Program-made: the position numbers and the translations under genes
In this document: piece by piece, positions 52,474-60,555 of the stretch
Numbering within the stretch: position 1 is the stretch's first letter
How the letters are laid out: every line of letters begins with the position of its first letter
NCBI GenBank assembly: GCA_044506885.1
Contig: JBIQKC010000005.1
Coordinates: forward strand, 30,839-94,838
Direction of reading: 5' to 3'
Origin: Croceibacterium_A sp044506885
Lineage (GTDB): Bacteria > Pseudomonadota > Alphaproteobacteria > Sphingomonadales > Sphingomonadaceae
DNA: 64,000 bases
The notes under the pieces: model-generated
Told to the model about the DNA's origin: nothing
Database searches by the model: none
The model's input: only the letters and a program-made list of their open reading frames with translations

Positions 52474-53805
52474 ATGCGGCCCGCGTGGCTGGACGGGTTG
52501 CGCGGGCGGATCGCCGCGGTCCTCCTGGTCGCGCTGCTGGCCCAGTTCATCGGCGGCGAGATTATCTTCAGCCGGGTCGAGAGCGCGCAGATGCAGAGCG
52601 GACGCGCACGCTTCCTGGCGGACCATCTGAGCATCGCCGCGAAACTGATCGCCGAAGACGCCAATGCCGAGACGATGGAGACGATGAGCCGCCTGTGGCG
52701 CGGACGGCTGGTAATCGAGCGGATCTCGCACGAGCCGCCCGCCGCCCCCGCCGAAGAGACGGCGGAACTGGCCTTCATCCGCGAACGAATCGCCGCCGTG
52801 CGGCCCGGCGTCACGGCCCGGTCGCTTCGGCTCGGCCGCGTCGGGGATACGCTGGAAGGCGCGTTGCGGCTGGATGACGGCACGTGGATGCGGTTCCGCT
52901 CGGAAGGGCATTTCGGCGGCAATCCGATGTACCTTCATCATGTGACCTCGGTGTTGCTTCTGGTGGCGAGCGCGGCGCTCACCGCGCTATTGTTCGGACG
53001 CATGATCGGCCGGCCGCTCAGGCGATTGGTGGAGGCGGCGCAGCGGGTGGGGCGCGGGGAGCCGGTCGCGATCGCAATCGAGGGGCCGCGCGAGGTGCGC
53101 CAGGTGGCCGGCGCGTTCGACGCCATGCAGGCGCGGCTGCTGGCGCATGTGCGCGATCAGGAACAGTCGCTGGCGGCGATGTCGCACGACTTGCGCACGC
53201 CGCTGGCGCGGCTGCGGCTCAACGCCTCGCTGGTCTCCGACGAAGGCGTGCGCGCCGCTCTCGACGAAGACGTGAGCGAAATGGAATCCTTCGTCGATTC
53301 GGTGCTCGACTACCTGCGCGGTGACGAAGCCGAGGCCGAACAGCGCGCGGACGTCGCCTCGATCCTCATCACCATCGTCGACGAAGCGCGCGATCGCGGG
53401 GACCGGGTGAACTACGAAGGGCCTGAGCGGCTGGAGCTCGTGACCCGTCCGCTGAAGCTCAAGCGCCTGGTTCGCAACGTGGTCGAAAACGCCGCGCGCC
53501 ACGCCGGCAACGCCTTCGTCACGCTCGCGGCGAGCGGAGGCGAGATAGTCATCACCGTGGACGACGACGGCCCCGGCATTGCCGAGCACGACCTGGCCAA
53601 GGTGTTCGATCCGTTCACCCGCATCGACACCTCGCGCAATCGCAAGACCGGCGGCGCAGGCCTGGGCCTGGCGATAGCAAAGCGTCTCGCCGCCCGACTC
53701 GGCGGCTCGATCGCCTTGGGCAACAGGGCCGAGGGCGGGCTGGCGGTGACCATCCGCCTGCCCATGGCCATGCTGACTGTTGAGAATCGGTCGCAAGACT
53801 GTTAG
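52474..53805 (+). CDS. Sensor histidine kinase
   Basis: The 443-residue kinase has two membrane helices (about 12-31 and 156-177) flanking a ~120-residue periplasmic domain, a HAMP linker, the H-box MSHDLRTPLARLRL with His238, an N-box (NVVENAARHAGN), DDDGPGI and GGAGLGLAIAKRL. It starts 2 bases after the regulator stop. It probably senses a periplasmic cue related to iron or envelope state, given the neighbours; the signal is not known. Confidence 0.92.
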   Translation: MRPAWLDGLRGRIAAVLLVALLAQFIGGEIIFSRVESAQMQSGRARFLADHLSIAAKLIAEDANAETMETMSRLWRGRLVIERISHEPPAAPAEETAELAFIRERIAAVRPGVTARSLRLGRVGDTLEGALRLDDGTWMRFRSEGHFGGNPMYLHHVTSVLLLVASAALTALLFGRMIGRPLRRLVEAAQRVGRGEPVAIAIEGPREVRQVAGAFDAMQARLLAHVRDQEQSLAAMSHDLRTPLARLRLNASLVSDEGVRAALDEDVSEMESFVDSVLDYLRGDEAEAEQRADVASILITIVDEARDRGDRVNYEGPERLELVTRPLKLKRLVRNVVENAARHAGNAFVTLAASGGEIVITVDDDGPGIAEHDLAKVFDPFTRIDTSRNRKTGGAGLGLAIAKRLAARLGGSIALGNRAEGGLAVTIRLPMAMLTVENRSQDC

Positions 53806-53845
53806 CGCCGTGCCCGGACCGGAATCATCAGGGAAGGAATCGCGC

Positions 53846-54877
53846 GTGCGGAAAGGTTTGATTGTCGCTGCGGTGCTGGGCGCTGCAATGCTCGCGGGTT
53901 GCTCGCAGGGCGGCGAGGACGGAGCGCAGGAGGTCAACCTCTACACCGCGCGGCACTATGACACCGATCAGCAGCTCTACGACCGGTTCACCGAGGAAAC
54001 GGGCATCAAGGTCAACGTCATCGACGGCAACGCCAACGAGCTCATCGCCCGGATGACGAGCGAAGGGGCCAACAGCCCCGCCGACCTGTTCATCACCGCC
54101 GATGCCGGCGCGCTGTGGCGGGCCCAGAGCGCGGGGCTGTTCCAGCCGATCGAATCCGAAACGCTGGCGGCAAGCATTCCCGAGAACCTGCGCGATCCGG
54201 ACGGCAACTGGTACGGCTTCATGCGGCGTGCGCGCGTGGTCGCCTACGACGCGGAGAAGGTGCGGCCGGAAGAGATCGACGATTACGAAAAGCTCGCCGG
54301 GCCGCGCTTCAAGGGCAAGATCTGCGTCCGCTCGTCTGACAGCATCTACAACCTCTCACTGGTCGGCGCGCTGATCGAAGCCTGGGGGCCGGAGCGGGCC
54401 GGGAACTGGGTGCGCGGCGTGGTCGCCAACATGGCCCGCCCGCCCGAAGGCGGCGACCGCGACCAGATCCGCGCGGTGGGCGCGGGCGTGTGCGAAGTCG
54501 CGATCACCAACAGCTACTATTACATCCGGCTGGCCAGCGGCGAGGACCAGGCCGATCGCGCGGTGACGGAGAAGGTCAAGCTCGCCTTTCCCAGCCTCGA
54601 CGGCCAGGGCGCGCATGTGAACATTTCGGGCGGCGGCATCGCGGCCAACGCGCCGAACAAGGACAATGCGATCAGGCTGCTCGAATTCTTCGCCTCGCCG
54701 GAATCGCAGACGTTCATTTCGGCGAACAACAACGAGTTCCCGGCCTCGCCCGACGTGCCCGCGCCGCCGCCGGTCGACGCCTACGCGGATTTCACCGCCA
54801 ATCCGATGAGCGCCGCCGCCTTCGCCGCGCACCAGCCCCAGGCGCAGTCGCTGATGAGCGAGGCGGGGTGGCGCTGA
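53846..54877 (+). CDS. Fe(3+) ABC transporter substrate-binding lipoprotein (FbpA/FutA type)
   Basis: The 343-residue protein has a lipobox (LAGCSQ) and the ferric-binding fold: VNLYTARHYDTDQQLYDRFTEETGIKV, PADLFITADAGALWRAQ, and the iron-binding tyrosines in AITNSYYYIRL. GTG 53846 follows an AAGGAAT site. It starts 40 bases after the kinase gene on the same strand and likely shares its transcript. Its end overlaps the permease start. Confidence 0.95.
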   Translation: MRKGLIVAAVLGAAMLAGCSQGGEDGAQEVNLYTARHYDTDQQLYDRFTEETGIKVNVIDGNANELIARMTSEGANSPADLFITADAGALWRAQSAGLFQPIESETLAASIPENLRDPDGNWYGFMRRARVVAYDAEKVRPEEIDDYEKLAGPRFKGKICVRSSDSIYNLSLVGALIEAWGPERAGNWVRGVVANMARPPEGGDRDQIRAVGAGVCEVAITNSYYYIRLASGEDQADRAVTEKVKLAFPSLDGQGAHVNISGGGIAANAPNKDNAIRLLEFFASPESQTFISANNNEFPASPDVPAPPPVDAYADFTANPMSAAAFAAHQPQAQSLMSEAGWR

Positions 54878-56460
54878 CGGCGGTCCTTCCCGCCCCGGCC
54901 TTTCGCCCGCGCCTGTCCCTGCCCGCCATCCTCGCGATCTTCGCGGGGGTGGCGGTCGCGCTTCCGCTGCTGGGCGTGGTGCTAGCGGCGCTGCCCGGCG
55001 ATACCGCCGACATCGCCCCGCGCGACATCCTGCGCTACGCCGCCACCTCCGCCTGGCTGGCGCTGCTGGTCGGCGTTTCCACCGCCATTCTCGGCACTCT
55101 CGCCGCGTGGCTGGTGGTGATGCACCGCTTTCCCGGCCGCGACTGGTTCGCCTGGGCGCTCGCGCTTCCGCTCGCCGCGCCCGCCTTCGCGCTCGCCTAT
55201 GGCTATGCCGATCTGTTCGACGTCGCCGGACGCCTGCAGATGTGGATGCGCGAAAGCCTCGGGTTCGACCTGCCGTTCGGGATGCACAGCATCGGCGGCG
55301 CGGCCTTCGTGCTGTCGTGCGCGTTCTATCCTTACGTCTATCTGGCGATGCGCGCGGCGTTCCTCAATCAGTCGGCCGGAGCGCTGGAGGCGGCGCGGAT
55401 GCTGGGGTGCGGCGGCTGGCGCGCGCTGTGGCGGGTGGCGCTGCCGATGGCGCGGCCGGCGCTCGCCGCCGGGGTCGCGCTGGCGGTGATGGAGACGCTG
55501 GCCGATTACGGCGCGGTGCGGTTCCTCAGCGTGCAGACGCTGACCACCGGGGTCGTGCGCGCATGGTCGGTCTATGGCTCCACGGTCAGCGCCGCGCGCT
55601 TCGCCCTGCCGCTGCTGGCGGCGGCGGCGCTGCTGCTGTGGATCGAGCGGCGCGGGCGCAAGGGCCGCGCGCACGAAAGCGGCCGGGCGCGCTGGCGCTC
55701 GTTGGCGGAGCAGCGGTTGACGGGTCTTCCGGCATGGCTTGCGACGGGCTTTTGCACCTTGCTGCTCACGGCCGGACTGGTCCTTCCTGTCGGCTGGCTG
55801 GCGTGGAACCTGCCCTACGCCAATCCCGACTGGTCGCGCCTGCTCGGGGCCGCCGTGCGCACCCTGCTGCTCGGGATCGCCGGGGCCTGCGTCACGGTTA
55901 CGCTGGCGACCATGCTCGCGCTCGGCGCGCGGCGGATGCCGCTGATGGCCCGGCTGGCGAGCCTCGGCTACGCGACGCCGGGGGCGGTGGTGGCAATCGG
56001 CCTGCTCGCGCCCGCCGGCGTGATCTGGAACCTGTTTCCGGATTCGGGCCCGGTCATTGCCGTGGCGCTGCTCATCCACGCCTATGCCGCGCGGCTGATG
56101 GCTGCCGCGCTGGAGCCGATCGACGCCGGGCTTACCCGCGTCACCCCGTCGATGATCCAGGCCGCGCGCACGCTCGGCCGCGGCGAGGGCGGCGCGGCGC
56201 TGGCGGTCGAGCTGCCGGTGGCGCGCGGGGCGATGTTCACCGCCGGGCTGATCGTGTTTATCGACGTGCTCAAGGAACTGCCGGCGACGCTGATCCTGCG
56301 CCCGTTCGATTTCGACACTCTGGCGGTGATCGCCAACAACTACGCGCTCGACGAGCGGCTGGCGCAGGCGGGGCTGCCGTCGATCATGATCGTGGCGCTG
56401 TCGCTGCCCGCGGTCGCCTGGCTCACGCGCCGCATTGCACGCTCGCGCCCCGGCACCTAG
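54868..56460 (+). CDS. Fe(3+) ABC transporter permease (FbpB type, duplicated)
   Basis: The 530-residue permease has two repeated halves with about twelve helices. Each half carries the ABC contact loop EAARMLGCGGWRALWRVALPMARP (residues about 172-195) and QAARTLGRGEGGAALAVELP near the end. It forms the channel for ferric iron import from the binding protein. GTG at 54868 overlaps the binding-protein stop by 10 bases. Confidence 0.95.
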   Translation: MALTAVLPAPAFRPRLSLPAILAIFAGVAVALPLLGVVLAALPGDTADIAPRDILRYAATSAWLALLVGVSTAILGTLAAWLVVMHRFPGRDWFAWALALPLAAPAFALAYGYADLFDVAGRLQMWMRESLGFDLPFGMHSIGGAAFVLSCAFYPYVYLAMRAAFLNQSAGALEAARMLGCGGWRALWRVALPMARPALAAGVALAVMETLADYGAVRFLSVQTLTTGVVRAWSVYGSTVSAARFALPLLAAAALLLWIERRGRKGRAHESGRARWRSLAEQRLTGLPAWLATGFCTLLLTAGLVLPVGWLAWNLPYANPDWSRLLGAAVRTLLLGIAGACVTVTLATMLALGARRMPLMARLASLGYATPGAVVAIGLLAPAGVIWNLFPDSGPVIAVALLIHAYAARLMAAALEPIDAGLTRVTPSMIQAARTLGRGEGGAALAVELPVARGAMFTAGLIVFIDVLKELPATLILRPFDFDTLAVIANNYALDERLAQAGLPSIMIVALSLPAVAWLTRRIARSRPGT

Positions 56461-56470
56461 CGTCCCGTCG

Positions 56471-57499
56471 ATGTCCGATCCCGTCCTCGACGTTCGCCGG
56501 GTCACACGGCGCTATGGCAGCCGCGCTGCGGTAAGCGAGGCGAGCTTCGCGCTCGGCGCGGGGCGCATCGCCTGCCTGCTCGGCCCGTCGGGCTGCGGCA
56601 AGAGCACGCTGCTGCGCCTGATCGCGGGGCTCGAACCGCTCGACGGGGGTGAGATCGCCATCGGCGGGCGCACCGTCTCCACAACGGTTTCCGGCCTCGC
56701 TCCGGAACATCGCGGCGTGGGGCTGGTGTTCCAGGACTATGCGCTGTTCCCGCACCTCAACGTCGCCGACAACATCGGCTTCGGGCTCTCCGGCCTGCCG
56801 CGGGCCGAGCGCGCGGCGCGCGTGCGGGAACAGCTCGCGCGCTTCCATATCGAAGCCTTGGCCGGGGCTTGGCCGCACACCCTTTCGGGCGGCGAACAGC
56901 AGCGCGTCGCCATCGCGCGGGCGCTCGCCCGCGAGCCCGCCATTCTCCTTCTGGACGAGCCGTTCTCGGGCCTCGACGGGTATTTGCGCGCGCAAGTGCG
57001 GCAATCGCTGGTGGCGGACCTGCGCGCGGCTGGGGCAAGCGTGCTGATCGTCACTCACGATGCCGGGGAAGCGCTGCAAATCGCCGACGACATGATCCTG
57101 ATGGCGGAAGGGCGGATCCTGCAAACCGGCGCGCCCGACGCGTGCTATCGTCGCCCCCGGTCGGGTGCCGCCGCCCGCCTGCTCGGCGATGTCACGGTGC
57201 TTCCCGCCCGCGTGGCGGACGGTGTGGCCGCCACAGCATTCGGCGCGATCCCGGCGGCAGGCCGCGAAGACGGCCAAGCCTGGGCGCTGGTTCGCCCGGA
57301 AGCCGTCCGTTTCGGCGCCGACGGCGCCTCCGCGCGCGTCGCGGCCGTGAGTTTCGCCGGGGCGTCCTACTCGGTCGTTCTCGAAAACGAAGGCCAGCAT
57401 CTTGCCGTCCGGATGACGGGAGAGCCTCCGGCGATCGGCCAGACGCTGCACGTATCGCTCGATCCCGAGCGGGCCTGCCTGTCGCTCGACGACGCATGA
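56471..57499 (+). CDS. Fe(3+) ABC transporter ATP-binding protein (FbpC type)
   Basis: The 342-residue ATPase has Walker A GPSGCGKST at residues 38-46, the Q-loop VFQDYALFPHL, signature LSGGEQQRVAIARAL, Walker B ILLLDEPFSGLD and the VTHDAGEALQIAD switch. A TOBE-like C-terminal domain follows. ATG at 56471 lies 10 bases after the permease stop. Completes the iron importer. Confidence 0.95.
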   Translation: MSDPVLDVRRVTRRYGSRAAVSEASFALGAGRIACLLGPSGCGKSTLLRLIAGLEPLDGGEIAIGGRTVSTTVSGLAPEHRGVGLVFQDYALFPHLNVADNIGFGLSGLPRAERAARVREQLARFHIEALAGAWPHTLSGGEQQRVAIARALAREPAILLLDEPFSGLDGYLRAQVRQSLVADLRAAGASVLIVTHDAGEALQIADDMILMAEGRILQTGAPDACYRRPRSGAAARLLGDVTVLPARVADGVAATAFGAIPAAGREDGQAWALVRPEAVRFGADGASARVAAVSFAGASYSVVLENEGQHLAVRMTGEPPAIGQTLHVSLDPERACLSLDDA

Positions 57500-57599
57500 G
57501 CGGCCGTCGGCGGCTGAGCAGGAGCAGAACCTTTCTCCATAGATCGCAAGTAAACGGCAGCGCCGCCACGTATGTCACGGCCAGAATACTTGCGACCGA

Positions 57600-57672
57600 T
57601 AAATTCCTGGAGCGTATCGCAGATATTATAACGATGATTATACGATTATGTTATGCTGTATCGTACTGAGGT
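57600..57672 (+). promoter_or_regulatory. AT-rich dyad/promoter region upstream of the metal efflux genes
   Basis: In a GC-rich setting this stretch is strongly AT-rich. It has the inverted repeat ATAAC...GTTAT, the direct repeat ATTATACG/ATTATGTT and ATACGAT/GTATCGTAC pairs. It lies before the CzcI-like gene and could hold a promoter and the operator of a metal sensor, but no regulator gene is next to it. The rest of the 57500-57745 gap shows nothing clear. Confidence 0.45.
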
Positions 57673-57745
57673 TCTAACCATAACTTGCACTCTTGGCGCT
57701 TTGTCGGGTGACAAACGAACAGCGGCAGGATATGCCCCCGCCGCC

Positions 57746-58081
57746 ATGTTGCGATTTCTGGCTCCATTGCTCTGTGCGCTGGTCGCCCTTTCGTTGGGAA
57801 CGGGCACGATCGCGCATGCGACCGAAGCCGGACATTGCTCTGAGACGACCGTGTCCGACGCGCACGTGGACGAAAGCGGGCCCGGCAAGTCGTCATCCGA
57901 CACGGGCGCGGAGAAGGGTGCGGAAAAGGGCGTCGCCCATCAGCACGGCTGCCACGGTCATCACTTCGCGGCGCTCGGGTTCGGCAAGACGGTCGCGCTC
58001 GATGCCGAAGCGCCGGCCCCGCCGGTCTCCGCGCTGCGCGCCACCGCCAGCGGTCCGGCGCTGAGACCTCCACAGGCCTGA
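57746..58081 (+). CDS. Small His-rich exported protein (CzcI-like)
   Basis: The 111-residue protein has a signal peptide (LAPLLCALVALSLGTGTIAHA) and a His/Cys-containing centre (HQHGCHGHH) with scattered acidic residues. CzcI-type proteins are small periplasmic metal-binding factors encoded before czcC. An upstream ATG (57653) is in frame, but the signal peptide argues for 57746. It is the first gene of the efflux operon. Confidence 0.75.
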   Translation: MLRFLAPLLCALVALSLGTGTIAHATEAGHCSETTVSDAHVDESGPGKSSSDTGAEKGAEKGVAHQHGCHGHHFAALGFGKTVALDAEAPAPPVSALRATASGPALRPPQA

Positions 58082-58090
58082 CATCCCCGC

Positions 58091-58106
58091 AGCCCGCGCG
58101 CGGGCT
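58091..58106 (+). repeat. Perfect 16-base palindrome in the czcI-czcC gap
   Basis: AGCCCGCGCGCGGGCT is a perfect palindrome, followed by the direct repeat GCTTGTC-GAG-GCTTGTC just before the czcC ribosome binding site. It may lower expression of the downstream genes or act as an operator. Confidence 0.4.
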
Positions 58107-58133
58107 TGTCGAGGCTTGTCAGGAGTTCGTTCC

Positions 58134-59390
58134 ATGCATCGTGTTCTCGCGGCCGTGCTGGCCGCGGCATCCTGCGCCGCAGGCGCGCAGGCGCAGCCAT
58201 CGCCCGCTGTCGCGGCCGGCGATGTGCTCACTCTCGATGAGGCGCTTGCCGAGGCCGGGGCTGCATCGCCGGTGGCAGAGGCCGCGCGGTCGGGCCTGCG
58301 CGCCGCGCAGGCGGGCCGCGTCGTCGCCGGGCTTCGGCCCAATCCGACGCTCGGCGTCGATGTCGAGAACGCCGTCGGTTCCGGCCCCTATCGCGGGTTC
58401 GACGAATCCGAAACCACCGTCGCCTTCGCGCTGCCGCTCGAACTCGGCGGCAAGCGCTCCGCGCGCGTCGCGGTTTCGGACGCCGAAGTCGCGCGGGCGC
58501 GGATCGCGCAAGCGGTGGCCCAGGCCGACCTGCGGCTGGATGTGATCGCGGCTTATGCCGAGGCGATCGCGGCCGAACGGCGGCTCGCCGTCGCGGAGAG
58601 CCAGGTGGCCGTCACCGCCGAGAACCTGCGCGTGGCGCGCGGCCGGGTCCGCCTCGGCGCCAATTCGCCGATCGACGAGGAACGCGCCCGATTGCAGCAT
58701 ATCGGCGCGGAGACCGGGCTCGCCCAGACCCGGCGCGCGGCGGAGGCGGCGCGCGCGGCGCTCGGGCGCTATCTCGGCCGTCCGCTCGGCGAAGCGCTCG
58801 ATGCGGCCTGGTTCGACCGCACCGGAGGTTATGGCCCGGATGCCGATCCCGGCGCCGAAGGAACGCTCGCTCTGGCCTTGGCCGAAGCCGATGTCGCGGC
58901 GGCCGAGGCGCGGGTGCGGCTGGCGCGCAGCCGGCGCGTCCCCGACCTGACCGTGAGCGCCGGAACGCGCCGGCTGGAGGCGAGCGGCGATCAGGCAATG
59001 GTGTTCGGCGTTTCGGTTCCGCTCCCGCTGTTCGACAATGGCCGCGCCGGCGTCGAGCAGGCGAGCGCGGAGCGCGGCCGGTTCGAGGGGGCGCGGCGCA
59101 TGGCGCTGTTCGATGCCGAACAGGCGATCGCCGCCGCGCGGGCCGAGCGCGACAACGCGGCGAGCGCCATTACCGCCTCGGGACCGGCGCTCGACGCGGC
59201 GGCCGAAGCGGCCCGCATCGCCCGGATCGGATATGCCGAAGGCAAGTTCGACCAGATGGTGCTGCTCGAGGCCGAACGCACGCTGCTCGACATGCGCCGC
59301 GCCGCCGTCGAGGCGCACGCCGTCTATCACAACGCCGAGGCGCGCCTCGCCCGGCTTGCCGCGCCGATGCCGGCGACAACGGGAAACTGA
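58134..59390 (+). CDS. czcC: Outer-membrane factor of RND metal efflux (CzcC type)
   Basis: The 418-residue TolC-type protein has a signal peptide (VLAAVLAAASCAAGAQAQ), then the duplicated helical barrel repeats with LTLDEALAEAGAASPVAEAARSGL and FDQMVLLEAERTLLDMRRAAVEA. It forms the outer-membrane channel of the CzcCBA pump. The AGGAG site at 58121 supports ATG 58134. Confidence 0.92.
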   Translation: MHRVLAAVLAAASCAAGAQAQPSPAVAAGDVLTLDEALAEAGAASPVAEAARSGLRAAQAGRVVAGLRPNPTLGVDVENAVGSGPYRGFDESETTVAFALPLELGGKRSARVAVSDAEVARARIAQAVAQADLRLDVIAAYAEAIAAERRLAVAESQVAVTAENLRVARGRVRLGANSPIDEERARLQHIGAETGLAQTRRAAEAARAALGRYLGRPLGEALDAAWFDRTGGYGPDADPGAEGTLALALAEADVAAAEARVRLARSRRVPDLTVSAGTRRLEASGDQAMVFGVSVPLPLFDNGRAGVEQASAERGRFEGARRMALFDAEQAIAAARAERDNAASAITASGPALDAAAEAARIARIGYAEGKFDQMVLLEAERTLLDMRRAAVEAHAVYHNAEARLARLAAPMPATTGN

Positions 59391-59392
59391 CG

Positions 59393-60553
59393 ATGATCAA
59401 GCTCACGATCCGGGCCGCCGCGCCGCTCGCACTGGCGTTGCTCGCGGCCTGTGGCGGGGACGCGCCCGCCGGGGAAAACGAAGCCCACGGCCATGACGAA
59501 GGCGAGGAAGCGCACGCGGAAGGCGGGCGCGAGGACGAAGGCGTCGTCACGCTCACCCCGCAACAAATCCGCGCCGCGGGCATCGAGCTGGTCCGGCCGG
59601 CGCTGGGCGGCGGCGGGACGCTGCGCCTGCCGGCGACGATCGAGGGCGATCCGCAAGGCACGCGGATCGTTTCGGCGGCGATCGGCGGGCGGGTCGTCAC
59701 GCTCAACTACAACCTCGGCCAGTCGGTGTCGCGCGGGCAGGTCGTCGCGGTCATTGAAAGCCGCGAGGCGGCCGCGATGCGCGCCGAGGTCGAAGCCGCA
59801 CAGGCCCGGCTCGACCTCGTCCGCTCCAACCTCGCGCGCGAGGAGCGCCTCCATGCCGAACGCGTCTCGCCCGAACGCGACGTGATCGCCGCGCGCACCG
59901 CCGCGGTCGAGGCCGGCATCGCGTTGCGCCTGGCGCGCCAGCAGGTCTCGGCCGCGGGTGTCGCGTCGGGCGGGCTCAACCGGATCGGCGTCACCGCGCC
60001 GATCTCGGGCCAGGTCATCGGGCGGCCCGCCGTGCTCGGCGAGACCGTGGCCGCCGACGCCGAACTGCTGCGCCTCGCCGACCTGTCGCGCGTGGCGGTG
60101 AATGTGGCGCTGTCGCCGGCGGATGCGGCCGGGGTTAGGGTCGGCGCGCCGGTGGAGATCGATGCCGGCGGACGGCGCGCGACCGGGCGCATCGGCTTCG
60201 TCTCGCCGGTGCTCGACGAAGCCACGCGCCTGGTCCCCGCGATCGCGCTGATCGACAACCGCGCCGGGCTCTGGCGCGTGGGCGAGCCGGTCACCGCGCT
60301 TCTGCGGATTTCCGGCGAGGGGCCCGGCAGCGTCGCCATCCCGGCCAGCGCGGTCCAGACGCTCGAAAACCGCACGGTCGTGTTCGTCCGCACGCCGACG
60401 GGCTTCGTGGCGCGGCCGGTGACGCTCGGCGCGCGCGGCGGCGGCACGGTCACGGTGACCGATGGCCTCACCGGCCGCGAGGAAATCGCCGGCCGGGGCA
60501 GCTTCACGCTCAAGGCCGAACTGGGCAAGGGCGAAGCGGAGCACGGACACTGA
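59393..60553 (+). CDS. czcB: RND efflux periplasmic adaptor (CzcB type)
   Basis: The 386-residue membrane-fusion protein has a lipobox (LALLAAC) and a His/Glu-rich N-terminal segment (HGHDEGEEAHAEGG) able to bind metal. The lipoyl halves are around GGRVVTLNYNLGQSVSRGQ and TAPISGQVIGRPAVLGE, flanking a helical hairpin. It starts 2 bases after the czcC stop and ends 2 bases before czcA. Confidence 0.93.
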   Translation: MIKLTIRAAAPLALALLAACGGDAPAGENEAHGHDEGEEAHAEGGREDEGVVTLTPQQIRAAGIELVRPALGGGGTLRLPATIEGDPQGTRIVSAAIGGRVVTLNYNLGQSVSRGQVVAVIESREAAAMRAEVEAAQARLDLVRSNLAREERLHAERVSPERDVIAARTAAVEAGIALRLARQQVSAAGVASGGLNRIGVTAPISGQVIGRPAVLGETVAADAELLRLADLSRVAVNVALSPADAAGVRVGAPVEIDAGGRRATGRIGFVSPVLDEATRLVPAIALIDNRAGLWRVGEPVTALLRISGEGPGSVAIPASAVQTLENRTVVFVRTPTGFVARPVTLGARGGGTVTVTDGLTGREEIAGRGSFTLKAELGKGEAEHGH

Positions 60554-60555
60554 CC

